From JBMNHG01 sp045627705 (GTDB taxonomy: Bacteria > Verrucomicrobiota > Kiritimatiellia > RFP12 > JBMNHG01): a DNA stretch of 6,261 bases. The stretch covers positions 1 to 6,261 of the forward strand of contig JAZQOE010000020.1 in NCBI GenBank assembly GCA_045627705.1, in the 5' to 3' direction. Position 1 is the first letter of the stretch. Every line of letters begins with the position of its first letter. Both the position numbers and the translations under genes were made by a program. A model generated the notes under the pieces. That model ran no database searches. It worked only from the letters and a program-made list of their open reading frames with translations, and had not been told where the DNA came from. Below are positions 1-6,213 of the stretch, one piece after another.

Positions 1-350
1 CCGAGCAGGATGCGGATTGGCTAGCCCAGAAGATGCTGTCGCTGAGGATATTCGAGGACGATGCCGGCAAGATGAACCGTTCGATCCGCGACATTTGCGG
101 CGGGATATTGCTCATTTCGCAGTTCACGCTGCATGCGGACGCCCGTCACGGGAATCGCCCGGGCTTTTCCGCGGCCGCGCGTCCGGAAGTCGCCGAGCCG
201 CTCTACGAATACATGAAAAGGCGCCTTTTCGCGGAACTTGGCGAAGGGCGCTTCGGCGCCGGCGTGTTTGGCGCGGAGATGAAGATATCGATGGTCGCCG
301 ATGGCCCGGTCACGATTCCGCTGGACACGGAATCCCTAGGCAAGAAGTGA
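1..350 (+). CDS. dtd: D-aminoacyl-tRNA deacylase (DTD), 5'-truncated by window edge
   Basis: DTD hydrolyses D-amino acids (and mischarged glycine) from tRNA in the cytoplasm, as a homodimer, and so protects translation. The frame is open from base 3 (E-Q-D-A-D-W-L-A...) to the TGA at 348-350, giving 115 visible residues. The family is usually about 145-150 long, so roughly 30-35 N-terminal residues lie outside the window. The ATG at base 33 is internal, because the residues before it (DADWLAQK) already match the family. Diagnostic motifs are LRIFEDDAGKMNRS, the catalytic SQFTL (bases 117-131), and GPVT (bases 303-314), which carries the Gly-cisPro pair of the active site. The usual NxGPVT appears here as ADGPVT, so the conserved Asn is replaced by Ala. 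The gene ends 6 bp from the stop of the convergent secreted-protein gene. Family assignment is very secure; full activity is inferred. Confidence 0.95.
   Translation, partial: EQDADWLAQKMLSLRIFEDDAGKMNRSIRDICGGILLISQFTLHADARHGNRPGFSAAARPEVAEPLYEYMKRRLFAELGEGRFGAGVFGAEMKISMVADGPVTIPLDTESLGKK
314..334. other. Perfect 7-bp inverted repeat at the 3' end of dtd
   Basis: GATTCCG (314-320), a 7-nt loop and CGGAATC (328-334) form a perfect stem. It lies inside the last codons of dtd, in the C-terminal tail after the GPVT motif, and just beyond the stop of the convergent gene. There is no T-run on either side, so it is not a classical intrinsic terminator. With only 6 bp between the two genes it could still act as a bidirectional transcription barrier or protect the mRNA 3' end. 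It may also be a chance result of codon choice. Confidence 0.35.
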
Positions 351-356
351 AACAAA

Positions 357-3300
357 TTACCTGAACAAGACGGTTCCCCAAAGCGATGGATTAACCGACA
401 CTTCGCTTGGAATGTCATTGACTATGCGGCTTTCGTCGTCGAAAAAGTACTCCCGCCGCATCACACCGCTTCCAGTACCGTCACCGAAAATTACACCGAC
501 GTCCATCAGTGTCGCGCCGGAAAGCCGCTTGCCTTTGCCAATCGGCAGGTGATGGCTTGGAATCGCGACGGAAAGGGTGTATCCCTTCTTGTCGCGCACG
601 ACGCGCGAACCGCACCCGTCGAGTTCCTCGATGTGCGCGACCTCGCAGCTTCCGACCGGGGAAGCGAATGTTAGCGGGTCGCCTTTCGCCGCGGTATCGA
701 CATACGAGTATTTGATCACGCGCGCCTTTCCGGGGTCATTTTGGTCTGGCACCACGAGATAACGCACATCGCCGGCAACCGGGTGTTTCCTCGCGACGTT
801 GGCGGTTGGATCCCCCGCGAAGCGGATATCCACGCAATCGCCGGTATGGAACATCGTCATGTGAACATCGCCATTGTTCACAAATGGCGAATCATCGGCG
901 ACACGTATCTGTAGAACGAGCGTAGAGCCGTAGCTCGACCCGACTGCGAATGCCGCGATTTCCTTCTCTTCCACGATTGTGTTCGGCGCATTCAGGTACC
1001 ACTGTTCGCCGCTTGGCATCCAGTTCCCCTCCATCTCGATCACCCTTATAGTGCTGCGATCGCGTTCCGGCATCTGTTCGAACGGCACCGCCCGTTCCAC
1101 GATGGAAACTTGACCGCCCGAGAGACGCCGCAAGGAATCGAGGCCGACAAGCTCGCAAACGTTGCAGGTCTGCTTGCCGATGATCTGCAGCACGCGGCCA
1201 TCCTCGCCATTCCCGAACCAGCCGTAGAAGCATTCGCCTAGCGCGGAATAGCCGCTCAAGGGGCGTCCCGGCGTCGCATCGTGTATGTCATAGAAGCTTC
1301 CGGCCACGCGCTGGTCGCGGAAAAGCTCCGTGATGAACATCCCATCGGACGTAAACAGATAGCGGGTGCCGAAATTGCCGTTCAACAACCATATCATCCC
1401 AAAACCGTCCACGTCCGCGAATCCCTCGGCGTTGAGCGTATGGCGTATTTCCCCTCGTCTTGGCACGGGCGAGGTCGTGCCGTTGGTCGGATACGGATTT
1501 GGATAGGTCCAGCGAATCCTTCCATCCTGCGATGCGCAAAGGAGAAGGTTGTTCGTCATTGAACCGCCACCGATGGATCCCCTGAGGTTGACGATTATGT
1601 CGCCGGTATTTCCCAGCGGGGAGGATGCTATGATTTCGTCGCGCGATGTGCGGCCGACCGGATAAACTATCGGAGAGGTGAAATCCCAGCTGGGGACTCC
1701 GGATTTTGCATCGACCGCAGCCTTGATGCGAAAGATGCGAGGACGCCCGTCCTTTCCGCGGTTGTAGAAAAAGGCGTCGAGGCCTGGCGCGGAGCGCAAC
1801 GCCCACTGTGCCTTGAACTGATACTCGCCGTGGACGGACAGCTCTTCCGGCTGATAGCGGCCGTCGCCGTTGGCGTCGCTCCAGATGAAAATCCCGCTTG
1901 ACGACCGCTTCTCGTTGGCAAGTTCGCTCGCCTCGCCCCATGCCGCCCGCAGCACGGCGTGATCGCCCACTTCCTCCGCCACGATCGTCAGCGACCGCAC
2001 CCAGCCATCATCCGCCAGAAGATAGCGTCTCCCGCCGAACATCACCGTCTGGTGCAGGTCTGGGCCAAGGAAGTTTTTGCCCACGTTGAAAGGGAACCCG
2101 GCATGTTCTTCGGGACGGAACAAGACCGCTTCAAGCTCGCCCTGGTCGGGAGCCTCGCGCAATTTGAAGCGCATTCCGCCATAGTATCCCCTGTCGCCCG
2201 AAATCGACCCGCCTCCACCGTAGCGAGCGCCCCCCACGAACTCCCGGACAAGATCGCCATTCGGCGTCCACACCGAGACCCGTCGGGGATACTGGCTGTT
2301 TTCGGTCACCCATAGTTGTCCGTCGGCATCCACCGCTATGCCGGCGGGATTGTCCATCGCCATCGGATCATAGCGTCCCTCGGCGCGTCCCCCGCGCTTG
2401 CCGATTGTTCGAAGAAGATGGCCTTCGCCGTCGTAGGCCTTCACGCACATTTCGCCATGCGCGGCGTCGGAGACATAAAAACGGCCGTCGCCGTCAAGGG
2501 CGAGTCCATTGGCCTTCTGCAGATTCTCGCATCTGCAGATGCCGACCGTGATTCCATTTTCTGCGTCTATTCGGACTATGCTGTCCCCTGAAACGGCGTA
2601 TTCGCCGCAGATTGCCCTTGGATCAGGGAGAGGGATGTCGCGGACGAACATCGCCTCCTTCGTGTCAAACAGCGAGATACGGCCCTTGTCCGTCAACGCC
2701 AGCGCGAGATAGTCCCCGACTACGCCCATGCCGACGAGTCCGGAGAACTCGTCCCGCGAAAGGCGTATCAACTGTTGATCCGAAAATGCCTTGTTCTGTT
2801 TTTCCAGGCGGGCCCTTACATCGGGTGGAACCGGGTAGGTCGAGACCTTCCCGTTCTTCAGGAGGCGGCGCACGACCACCAGTTTGTCCCGTCCCGCCCA
2901 TCCGCCCTCACCCGCGACATACAGCGCGCAATCGGGCGGATTGAAGGCTATGGCCTTTGGGCAAACCAGTGCCAGCCAGCGCGCTCCCCAGATTTTCCTT
3001 CCGCCCGGGGTGGCGCGGATAATAGAGTCGCCCTCCTCCGCGGAGTCGCAGCCGAGAATGACTTCGTCGCCCACCGCCAGCGCAACCGACGGCGCCGCAT
3101 GGTCCGAAAGCCACCCTCCACCGGCGTCGCCCTCCTGCGTTCGCACGCCCTCGGCGTCAAGATGCTTCCACGGTGTCGCGCCCTCGGAATGCGGCGAACA
3201 GAAATCGCCGATGTAACGGCTTTCGATCGCGCCGTGGCATATCCCGCGCCAGTGGTAGACTCCGGGATCCACCGGCTGCCCCGCATCGTCGCGTCCATCC

Positions 3301-3491
3301 CATGTTTCAGTGACAGTCCCCCCGTGCCGCAATTCGTCGGCGACAAGATTGCGCACACGCCTGCCGTCCGCGTCGTCCACCACGATCGTCACGCTGGCGT
3401 CGTCCGCAAGCGTGTAATCGAAATCGACGGCGACTGCGGTTTGAAGGCAGGCGCAGGACAGGAGACATGCCGCAAGGAAACGATTTCCCAC
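357..3491 (-). CDS. Large exported protein: FlgD-type Ig, NHL beta-propeller, CBM9/DOMON-like C-terminus
   Basis: A 1044-residue protein starting at GTG (3491), supported by GAGGGA 7 nt upstream. Residues 1-21 form a signal peptide with a hydrophobic core and an AVA cleavage site before VDF. Residues 24-83 match a FlgD-type Ig domain (VTIVV, GRRVRNLV, TWDGRDDAGQPV, GVYHW). Residues about 130-770 are repetitive beta-structure. The clearest blades are NHL-like, at 322-365 (ANGLALDGDGRFYVSD) and 378-420 (NPAGIAVDADGQLWVTE). An EF-hand-like loop, DANGDGRYQPEE, lies at 539-550. Residues about 835-1044 resemble CBM9/DOMON-type sugar-binding domains (RVADDSP, FHTGDCVDIRF, terminal LWGTVLFR). No catalytic motif was recognised. 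The likely role is an extracellular or periplasmic binding protein; the ligand is unknown. It is probably co-transcribed with the LamG-like gene 61 bp upstream. The domain calls are from pattern reading: the Ig and NHL parts are firm, the C-terminal one less so. Confidence 0.85.
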   Translation of the reverse strand: MGNRFLAACLLSCACLQTAVAVDFDYTLADDASVTIVVDDADGRRVRNLVADELRHGGTVTETWDGRDDAGQPVDPGVYHWRGICHGAIESRYIGDFCSPHSEGATPWKHLDAEGVRTQEGDAGGGWLSDHAAPSVALAVGDEVILGCDSAEEGDSIIRATPGGRKIWGARWLALVCPKAIAFNPPDCALYVAGEGGWAGRDKLVVVRRLLKNGKVSTYPVPPDVRARLEKQNKAFSDQQLIRLSRDEFSGLVGMGVVGDYLALALTDKGRISLFDTKEAMFVRDIPLPDPRAICGEYAVSGDSIVRIDAENGITVGICRCENLQKANGLALDGDGRFYVSDAAHGEMCVKAYDGEGHLLRTIGKRGGRAEGRYDPMAMDNPAGIAVDADGQLWVTENSQYPRRVSVWTPNGDLVREFVGGARYGGGGSISGDRGYYGGMRFKLREAPDQGELEAVLFRPEEHAGFPFNVGKNFLGPDLHQTVMFGGRRYLLADDGWVRSLTIVAEEVGDHAVLRAAWGEASELANEKRSSSGIFIWSDANGDGRYQPEELSVHGEYQFKAQWALRSAPGLDAFFYNRGKDGRPRIFRIKAAVDAKSGVPSWDFTSPIVYPVGRTSRDEIIASSPLGNTGDIIVNLRGSIGGGSMTNNLLLCASQDGRIRWTYPNPYPTNGTTSPVPRRGEIRHTLNAEGFADVDGFGMIWLLNGNFGTRYLFTSDGMFITELFRDQRVAGSFYDIHDATPGRPLSGYSALGECFYGWFGNGEDGRVLQIIGKQTCNVCELVGLDSLRRLSGGQVSIVERAVPFEQMPERDRSTIRVIEMEGNWMPSGEQWYLNAPNTIVEEKEIAAFAVGSSYGSTLVLQIRVADDSPFVNNGDVHMTMFHTGDCVDIRFAGDPTANVARKHPVAGDVRYLVVPDQNDPGKARVIKYSYVDTAAKGDPLTFASPVGSCEVAHIEELDGCGSRVVRDKKGYTLSVAIPSHHLPIGKGKRLSGATLMDVGVIFGDGTGSGVMRREYFFDDESRIVNDIPSEVSVNPSLWGTVLFR

Positions 3492-3552
3492 GTGGACTTC
3501 CCTCGAATAACCAGATTAGCCGCGGCATCCGCGCCCGCAAGCGATGGTGGAA
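3492..3552 (-). other. Intergenic gap between the two secreted-protein genes
   Basis: This 61-bp spacer holds the ribosome binding site of the downstream gene and a small GC-rich hairpin (CGCGG, CAT loop, CCGCG at 3521-3533). There is no T-run, so the hairpin does not look like a terminator, and no convincing promoter is present. Read-through from the 831-residue gene into the 1044-residue gene is therefore the simplest reading. Confidence 0.5.
3499..3504 (-). promoter_or_regulatory. Ribosome binding site for the 1044-residue gene
   Basis: GAGGGA on the minus strand lies 7 nt before the GTG at 3491. The signal peptide begins directly at that GTG, so the site decides the start in favour of this non-ATG codon. 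Confidence 0.75.
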
Positions 3553-6048
3553 CTATTGCAGATACAAGATCGTTCCGGGATTGCGCACGACAAGCCGGTA
3601 TGTCCCGGAGGGCATCGAATCAAGCGCGAACGAAACCGAACGCTCGCCGACGAGCGGTTGATCGGCGATTGTTTCAAATGAATCGGAGCCTTTCGCCCTG
3701 CACTGCAGCAGATACCTTCTGCCGGCGGTACGGCCATCGACCGTGAAATTGAAATTCCAGGCGACGTCGGGCATCGAGGACATGACATGCCACGTGCGGT
3801 TCTCCTTTTCCGCGCCATTGGAGCCAATATACGTCAGCCATGTGTTCCAGGACTCGAATGTCTCATCGGTCGATATCTCAAGCATGTCGTCGGCCCAGGA
3901 TGTTTCGGGGCTCGCGCCCGCGCCGCCATTGTATTGGGAACCGATGACCATGGAATCGACTCCGTGCTCGGCAATCACGGCGTGGTCGGAGACATCCACA
4001 CCGCGGAATGTGCCAAGCGACAACCCGTACCTCAACGCCAGTTCGAGCTCGATAGACGCGCGCTCCGCCGATGTCAACGGCTGGTTGTAGATGCGGATTT
4101 CCGCGATGTCTCCAATCAGGTTTTTCCAGGAGTCACCGGAAATGCCGCTGTGGCCAAGACGGAATTCACCCTGTCGACTCGAACCGGACCAGACAGAGTA
4201 TCCGGGGAAGGAATAGTTGCCCCCTATGTCCTCGTAGTTTTTGCCGGCCACGAAACCATACTGGCGCAATTCGGTAGCCGTGGCACTTTTCTGGTAATTG
4301 TAAATCGTCGAGACCCAGATGTTCTTTCCGAGGATTTCGCCATTGTGGGTCTTTTGATAGTTGCCCGGGCCGCCGACTTTCGTGCCATCGGAAAAGTCGA
4401 AACTCGAAATGCCCCCCGCGTCGGGCTTCGCGAAGAATGCGGCGCAAAGGCGGCAGCGATTGACGGAGAAAAGTCCGAATCTCCACGCGGTCGATCCGCC
4501 GTTGTCCAGCCCGAAGAATCCGCGGTTCGAACTATAGTCGCTGAAATTGCCGTTGGCGACGATGAACCATGCCCCGCCGCTGGAAGAGAGCGAGAGATCG
4601 GTCGCTGAATCGCTCTTCAGAAAATCCGTGCCGTCGAAACGCACAGCGGGCTCCGCGCCGAACGCGTTCGCCGCAAGCGTGATGCCGTCTGTCGAAGAAG
4701 ACGGCGACATGTCGAGATCGTCACCCAGCATTCCGATGTTCTCCCACCTGGTCACGGCGCCATTCGCGTTCGTTGACACTCCCGTATCGGCCCTGAACCA
4801 TGCGACGGGGCGGATCGTGGATGCGTGTGTACGGGCGAAGTAGCGTCCGGTGGACCACCCGGAGGACAGGGTGAAGACCACGCCATCCTCCGAGTATACC
4901 GGCGTGGCTCCAGTGTCTATCGCCGCGCCGTTGTCACTCTCACAGTAGAACAGCTTCAAGTGCGGAGTCGTTGCGAACTCACTCCCCGAAAACTCGAGCG
5001 TCAACGGGAGTTGGCGTGCCGCTTCCGAACCACCGATGCACCATGTGCAATCGGTTCCCTGATATTGGTCGTGGACGGCGCATACAAGCGTGTTGATGGA
5101 CTTGTCGACGGCGGATCCGCGGGAAATGGTCAAGGCCCCGCTGGTGGCGCTGGCCGGCGGAACCCCCAGGTCGCGCCCCCCTTCGTAGGCATAGCCGATC
5201 ACGGCGACGTCACGATCGCAGCCATCAAGCATTTCGGCGGTCATGGTGGACTTTCCATCCAGCATCAGCTTCTGCCCGTATCGCACCGCCAATTCCGCAT
5301 CGACCGTCAGACGCTCGGCCGGCGTCAACACGCGATTGTATATCCTGATTTCCGCTATGTCGCCGTGGAATGCCGTCTGCGAAAGGAGATTGCGCCCCAC
5401 GCTGAAAGTGGCGGAACGGACGGTTCCAAACTCCTTGCTCACGCCGGCGCGCTGCTCCTCGGGGCAACCCGATGTAAAGGTGTTCTGATAGACGCCTCCG
5501 CTCGTGACGCACGAAAAGGTCGCATCAAGCAATGGAGTATATGCGGGGCACTGGGTATTCGGCTGGGAATAGTTCATCGCGAAGAAAAAGACGCGGCGCA
5601 ACTTCGCCGTCGGATGAATGTCGTGCCCGAAGCGCCAGACGCCGGTTTCGTCGCTGTCCAGCGCAAAGACGCCGGACCTGCTCAATTCCATGCAATATGA
5701 AACGGTGAAAACGGTGATGCCGTCCGACTGATTCAAGTCTAGATCGGTCGCGTCCGATGAACGGAGGAAGACATTCTCGTTTTCGAAGCGGATGCACGGG
5801 CGATGGTCGAGAAACTCATTCTTGACTATCTTAAGCGTCGAATCCTGGGTATTGGCCACGACTTCAACCAGTTCGCCGGACTTGAGGGAGCCTTGGTTCC
5901 GCCACGCGGTGACATTGCCATTGGCGTTTGTGACGACCCCTTGGTCGCCAACGAACCAGACCACGGGATCCGGAATTTCAGCGTGTGATGCCATTGCGAA
6001 AGCAAGGCCCGATGCGACCGCCATCGCAAGAACGAATCTATTCGCCAT
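3553..6048 (-). CDS. Large exported protein with two tandem LamG/concanavalin-like units
   Basis: An 831-residue protein. The start is placed at the ATG at 6048, not the in-frame GTG at 6061-6063. AAAGGA sits 6 nt before the ATG, whereas the GTG directly abuts that Shine-Dalgarno and would translate it. Residues 1-23 are a signal peptide with cleavage after ASHA. Two homologous units follow, at about 26-410 and 412-824. Each opens with WF..D.GV.TNANG..T.W (31-49 and 417-435). Each then has a jellyroll of LamG type ending in GDIAEIRIYN...LT.AER...ELA.RYG (229-258 and 646-675). Each closes with a beta-rich tail containing VIG..Y.GG. Such proteins are usually surface or secreted adhesins or glycan binders; no catalytic residues were recognised. 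No LPXTG, PEP-CTERM or transmembrane anchor is visible at the C-terminus (GTILYLQ). It is the first gene of the probable leftward operon. The product class is firm, the function unknown. Confidence 0.85.
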   Translation of the reverse strand: MANRFVLAMAVASGLAFAMASHAEIPDPVVWFVGDQGVVTNANGNVTAWRNQGSLKSGELVEVVANTQDSTLKIVKNEFLDHRPCIRFENENVFLRSSDATDLDLNQSDGITVFTVSYCMELSRSGVFALDSDETGVWRFGHDIHPTAKLRRVFFFAMNYSQPNTQCPAYTPLLDATFSCVTSGGVYQNTFTSGCPEEQRAGVSKEFGTVRSATFSVGRNLLSQTAFHGDIAEIRIYNRVLTPAERLTVDAELAVRYGQKLMLDGKSTMTAEMLDGCDRDVAVIGYAYEGGRDLGVPPASATSGALTISRGSAVDKSINTLVCAVHDQYQGTDCTWCIGGSEAARQLPLTLEFSGSEFATTPHLKLFYCESDNGAAIDTGATPVYSEDGVVFTLSSGWSTGRYFARTHASTIRPVAWFRADTGVSTNANGAVTRWENIGMLGDDLDMSPSSSTDGITLAANAFGAEPAVRFDGTDFLKSDSATDLSLSSSGGAWFIVANGNFSDYSSNRGFFGLDNGGSTAWRFGLFSVNRCRLCAAFFAKPDAGGISSFDFSDGTKVGGPGNYQKTHNGEILGKNIWVSTIYNYQKSATATELRQYGFVAGKNYEDIGGNYSFPGYSVWSGSSRQGEFRLGHSGISGDSWKNLIGDIAEIRIYNQPLTSAERASIELELALRYGLSLGTFRGVDVSDHAVIAEHGVDSMVIGSQYNGGAGASPETSWADDMLEISTDETFESWNTWLTYIGSNGAEKENRTWHVMSSMPDVAWNFNFTVDGRTAGRRYLLQCRAKGSDSFETIADQPLVGERSVSFALDSMPSGTYRLVVRNPGTILYLQ
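3577..4815 (-). repeat. Internal protein repeat unit B (LamG-like plus tail), residues 412-824
   Basis: The second copy of the duplicated unit begins RPVAWFRADTGVSTNANG, mirroring the DPVVWFVGDQGVVTNANG opening of unit A. It carries GDIAEIRIYNQPLTSAER and ALRYG, then VIGSQYNGG. It closes with a strand pair (VSFALDSMPSGTYRLVV) that matches the close of unit A (VVFTLSSGWSTGRYFAR). Identity is concentrated in the first about 30 residues and the last helix region of the jellyroll; the middle is diverged, which suggests an old duplication. Confidence 0.75.
4819..5973 (-). repeat. Internal protein repeat unit A (LamG-like plus tail), residues 26-410
   Basis: The first copy of the unit runs from just after the signal peptide to the THAS that precedes unit B. 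It contains the same landmarks in the same order: WF..D.GV.TNANG, GDIAEIRIYNRVLTPAER, AVRYG, VIGYAYEGG and the closing strands. It is richer in cysteine than unit B (10 against 3 by my count), so disulfides may differ between the copies. Confidence 0.75.
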
Positions 6049-6054
6049 TTTCAA

Positions 6055-6060
6055 TCCTTT
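6055..6060 (-). promoter_or_regulatory. Ribosome binding site for the 831-residue gene
   Basis: AAAGGA on the minus strand lies 6 nt before the ATG at 6046-6048. It immediately follows the alternative GTG at 6061-6063, which rules that codon out as the main start. Confidence 0.75.
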
Positions 6061-6073
6061 CACAGTGAAATTG

Positions 6074-6103
6074 ATTCTATTATATAGGGCCGCTGCCTGT
6101 CAA
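6074..6103 (-). promoter_or_regulatory. Sigma-70-like promoter for the leftward operon, -35 at the putative IS tip
   Basis: On the minus strand TTGACA (6103-6098) is a perfect -35 box. TAGAAT (6079-6074) lies 18 nt further on and is a good -10. The overlapping TATAAT (6084-6079) is a perfect -10 but only 13 nt from TTGACA, so it would need another -35 or act as an extended site. Either choice places transcription start around 6065-6075, giving a short leader that still includes the ribosome binding site at 6055-6060. Which hexamers are used is inference. Confidence 0.6.
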
Positions 6104-6106
6104 TAT

Positions 6107-6116
6107 GCCATAAGTC
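6107..6116 (+). repeat. Core repeat copy 1 (GCCATAA-N-TC), nearest the tip
   Basis: GCCATAAGTC shares its core with the two longer repeats downstream, but the bases around it do not match them well. It lies 22 bp before copy 2, about two helical turns, which would put both on one DNA face. It may be a degenerate transposase- or regulator-binding site. Confidence 0.45.
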
Positions 6117-6123
6117 CACCCGC

Positions 6124-6151
6124 GTTGCGCCATAATTCCTGTTACCGAAAA
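6124..6151 (+). repeat. 28-bp direct repeat, copy 2
   Basis: It begins GTTGCGCCATAATTCC and continues to TGTTACCGAAAA. It matches the copy at 6171-6198 at 25 of 28 positions, in the same orientation, 47 bp apart. This is far beyond chance for non-coding DNA of this size. Confidence 0.8.
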
Positions 6152-6170
6152 CGCGATGAGTGATTTCCAG

Positions 6171-6198
6171 GTTGCGCCATAAATCGTGTTACTGAAAA
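6171..6198 (+). repeat. 28-bp direct repeat, copy 3
   Basis: It begins GTTGCGCCATAAATCG and continues to TGTTACTGAAAA. It differs from the copy at 6124-6151 by three substitutions and no gap. It ends 15 bp before the ATG of the rightward gene, so a protein bound here could also repress that gene. Confidence 0.8.
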
Positions 6199-6213
6199 AT
6201 TCGGGACATGAAC

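Noticed and set aside
1288..1941. 217-codon minus-strand open frame inside the 1044-residue gene
   Set aside because: It is an overlapping shifted frame with an Arg-rich composition. The host frame is uninterrupted and has clear domain similarity, so no frameshift is implied.
3521..3533. GC-rich hairpin between the two secreted-protein genes as a terminator
   Set aside because: The stem is only 5 bp with a 3-nt loop and no T-run follows in the leftward direction.
3510..3545. Internal promoter (TTGCGG then TAATCT) ahead of the 1044-residue gene
   Set aside because: Both hexamers match consensus poorly, and the -35-like box overlaps the hairpin region. The evidence is too weak to list.
357..3600. 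Shared C-terminal ending (GTVLFR and GTILYLQ) as a sorting signal
   Set aside because: In the 1044-residue protein this is the expected last strand of the CBM9-like domain. The similarity is only a few residues and no basic or hydrophobic anchor follows.
2775..3746. 323-codon open frame on the + strand
   Set aside because: It is antisense to the 1044-residue gene and runs into the next one. Its translation is Arg/Pro/Ala-rich with no recognisable family, as expected for a shadow in GC-rich DNA.
4825..5700. 291-codon open frame on the + strand
   Set aside because: It is antisense to the LamG-like gene, low in complexity and without motifs. The duplicated structure of the minus-strand protein shows which strand is coding.
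6061..6063. In-frame GTG as the start of the 831-residue protein (five extra residues)
   Set aside because: It lies directly upstream of the Shine-Dalgarno AAAGGA (6055-6060), which would then be coding. The ATG at 6048 has ideal spacing and gives a normal signal peptide.
6124..6198. CRISPR array
   Set aside because: There are only two 28-bp copies, with three mismatches and a 19-nt spacer, plus a partial third at different spacing. No cas genes are in view and a gene starts right after them.
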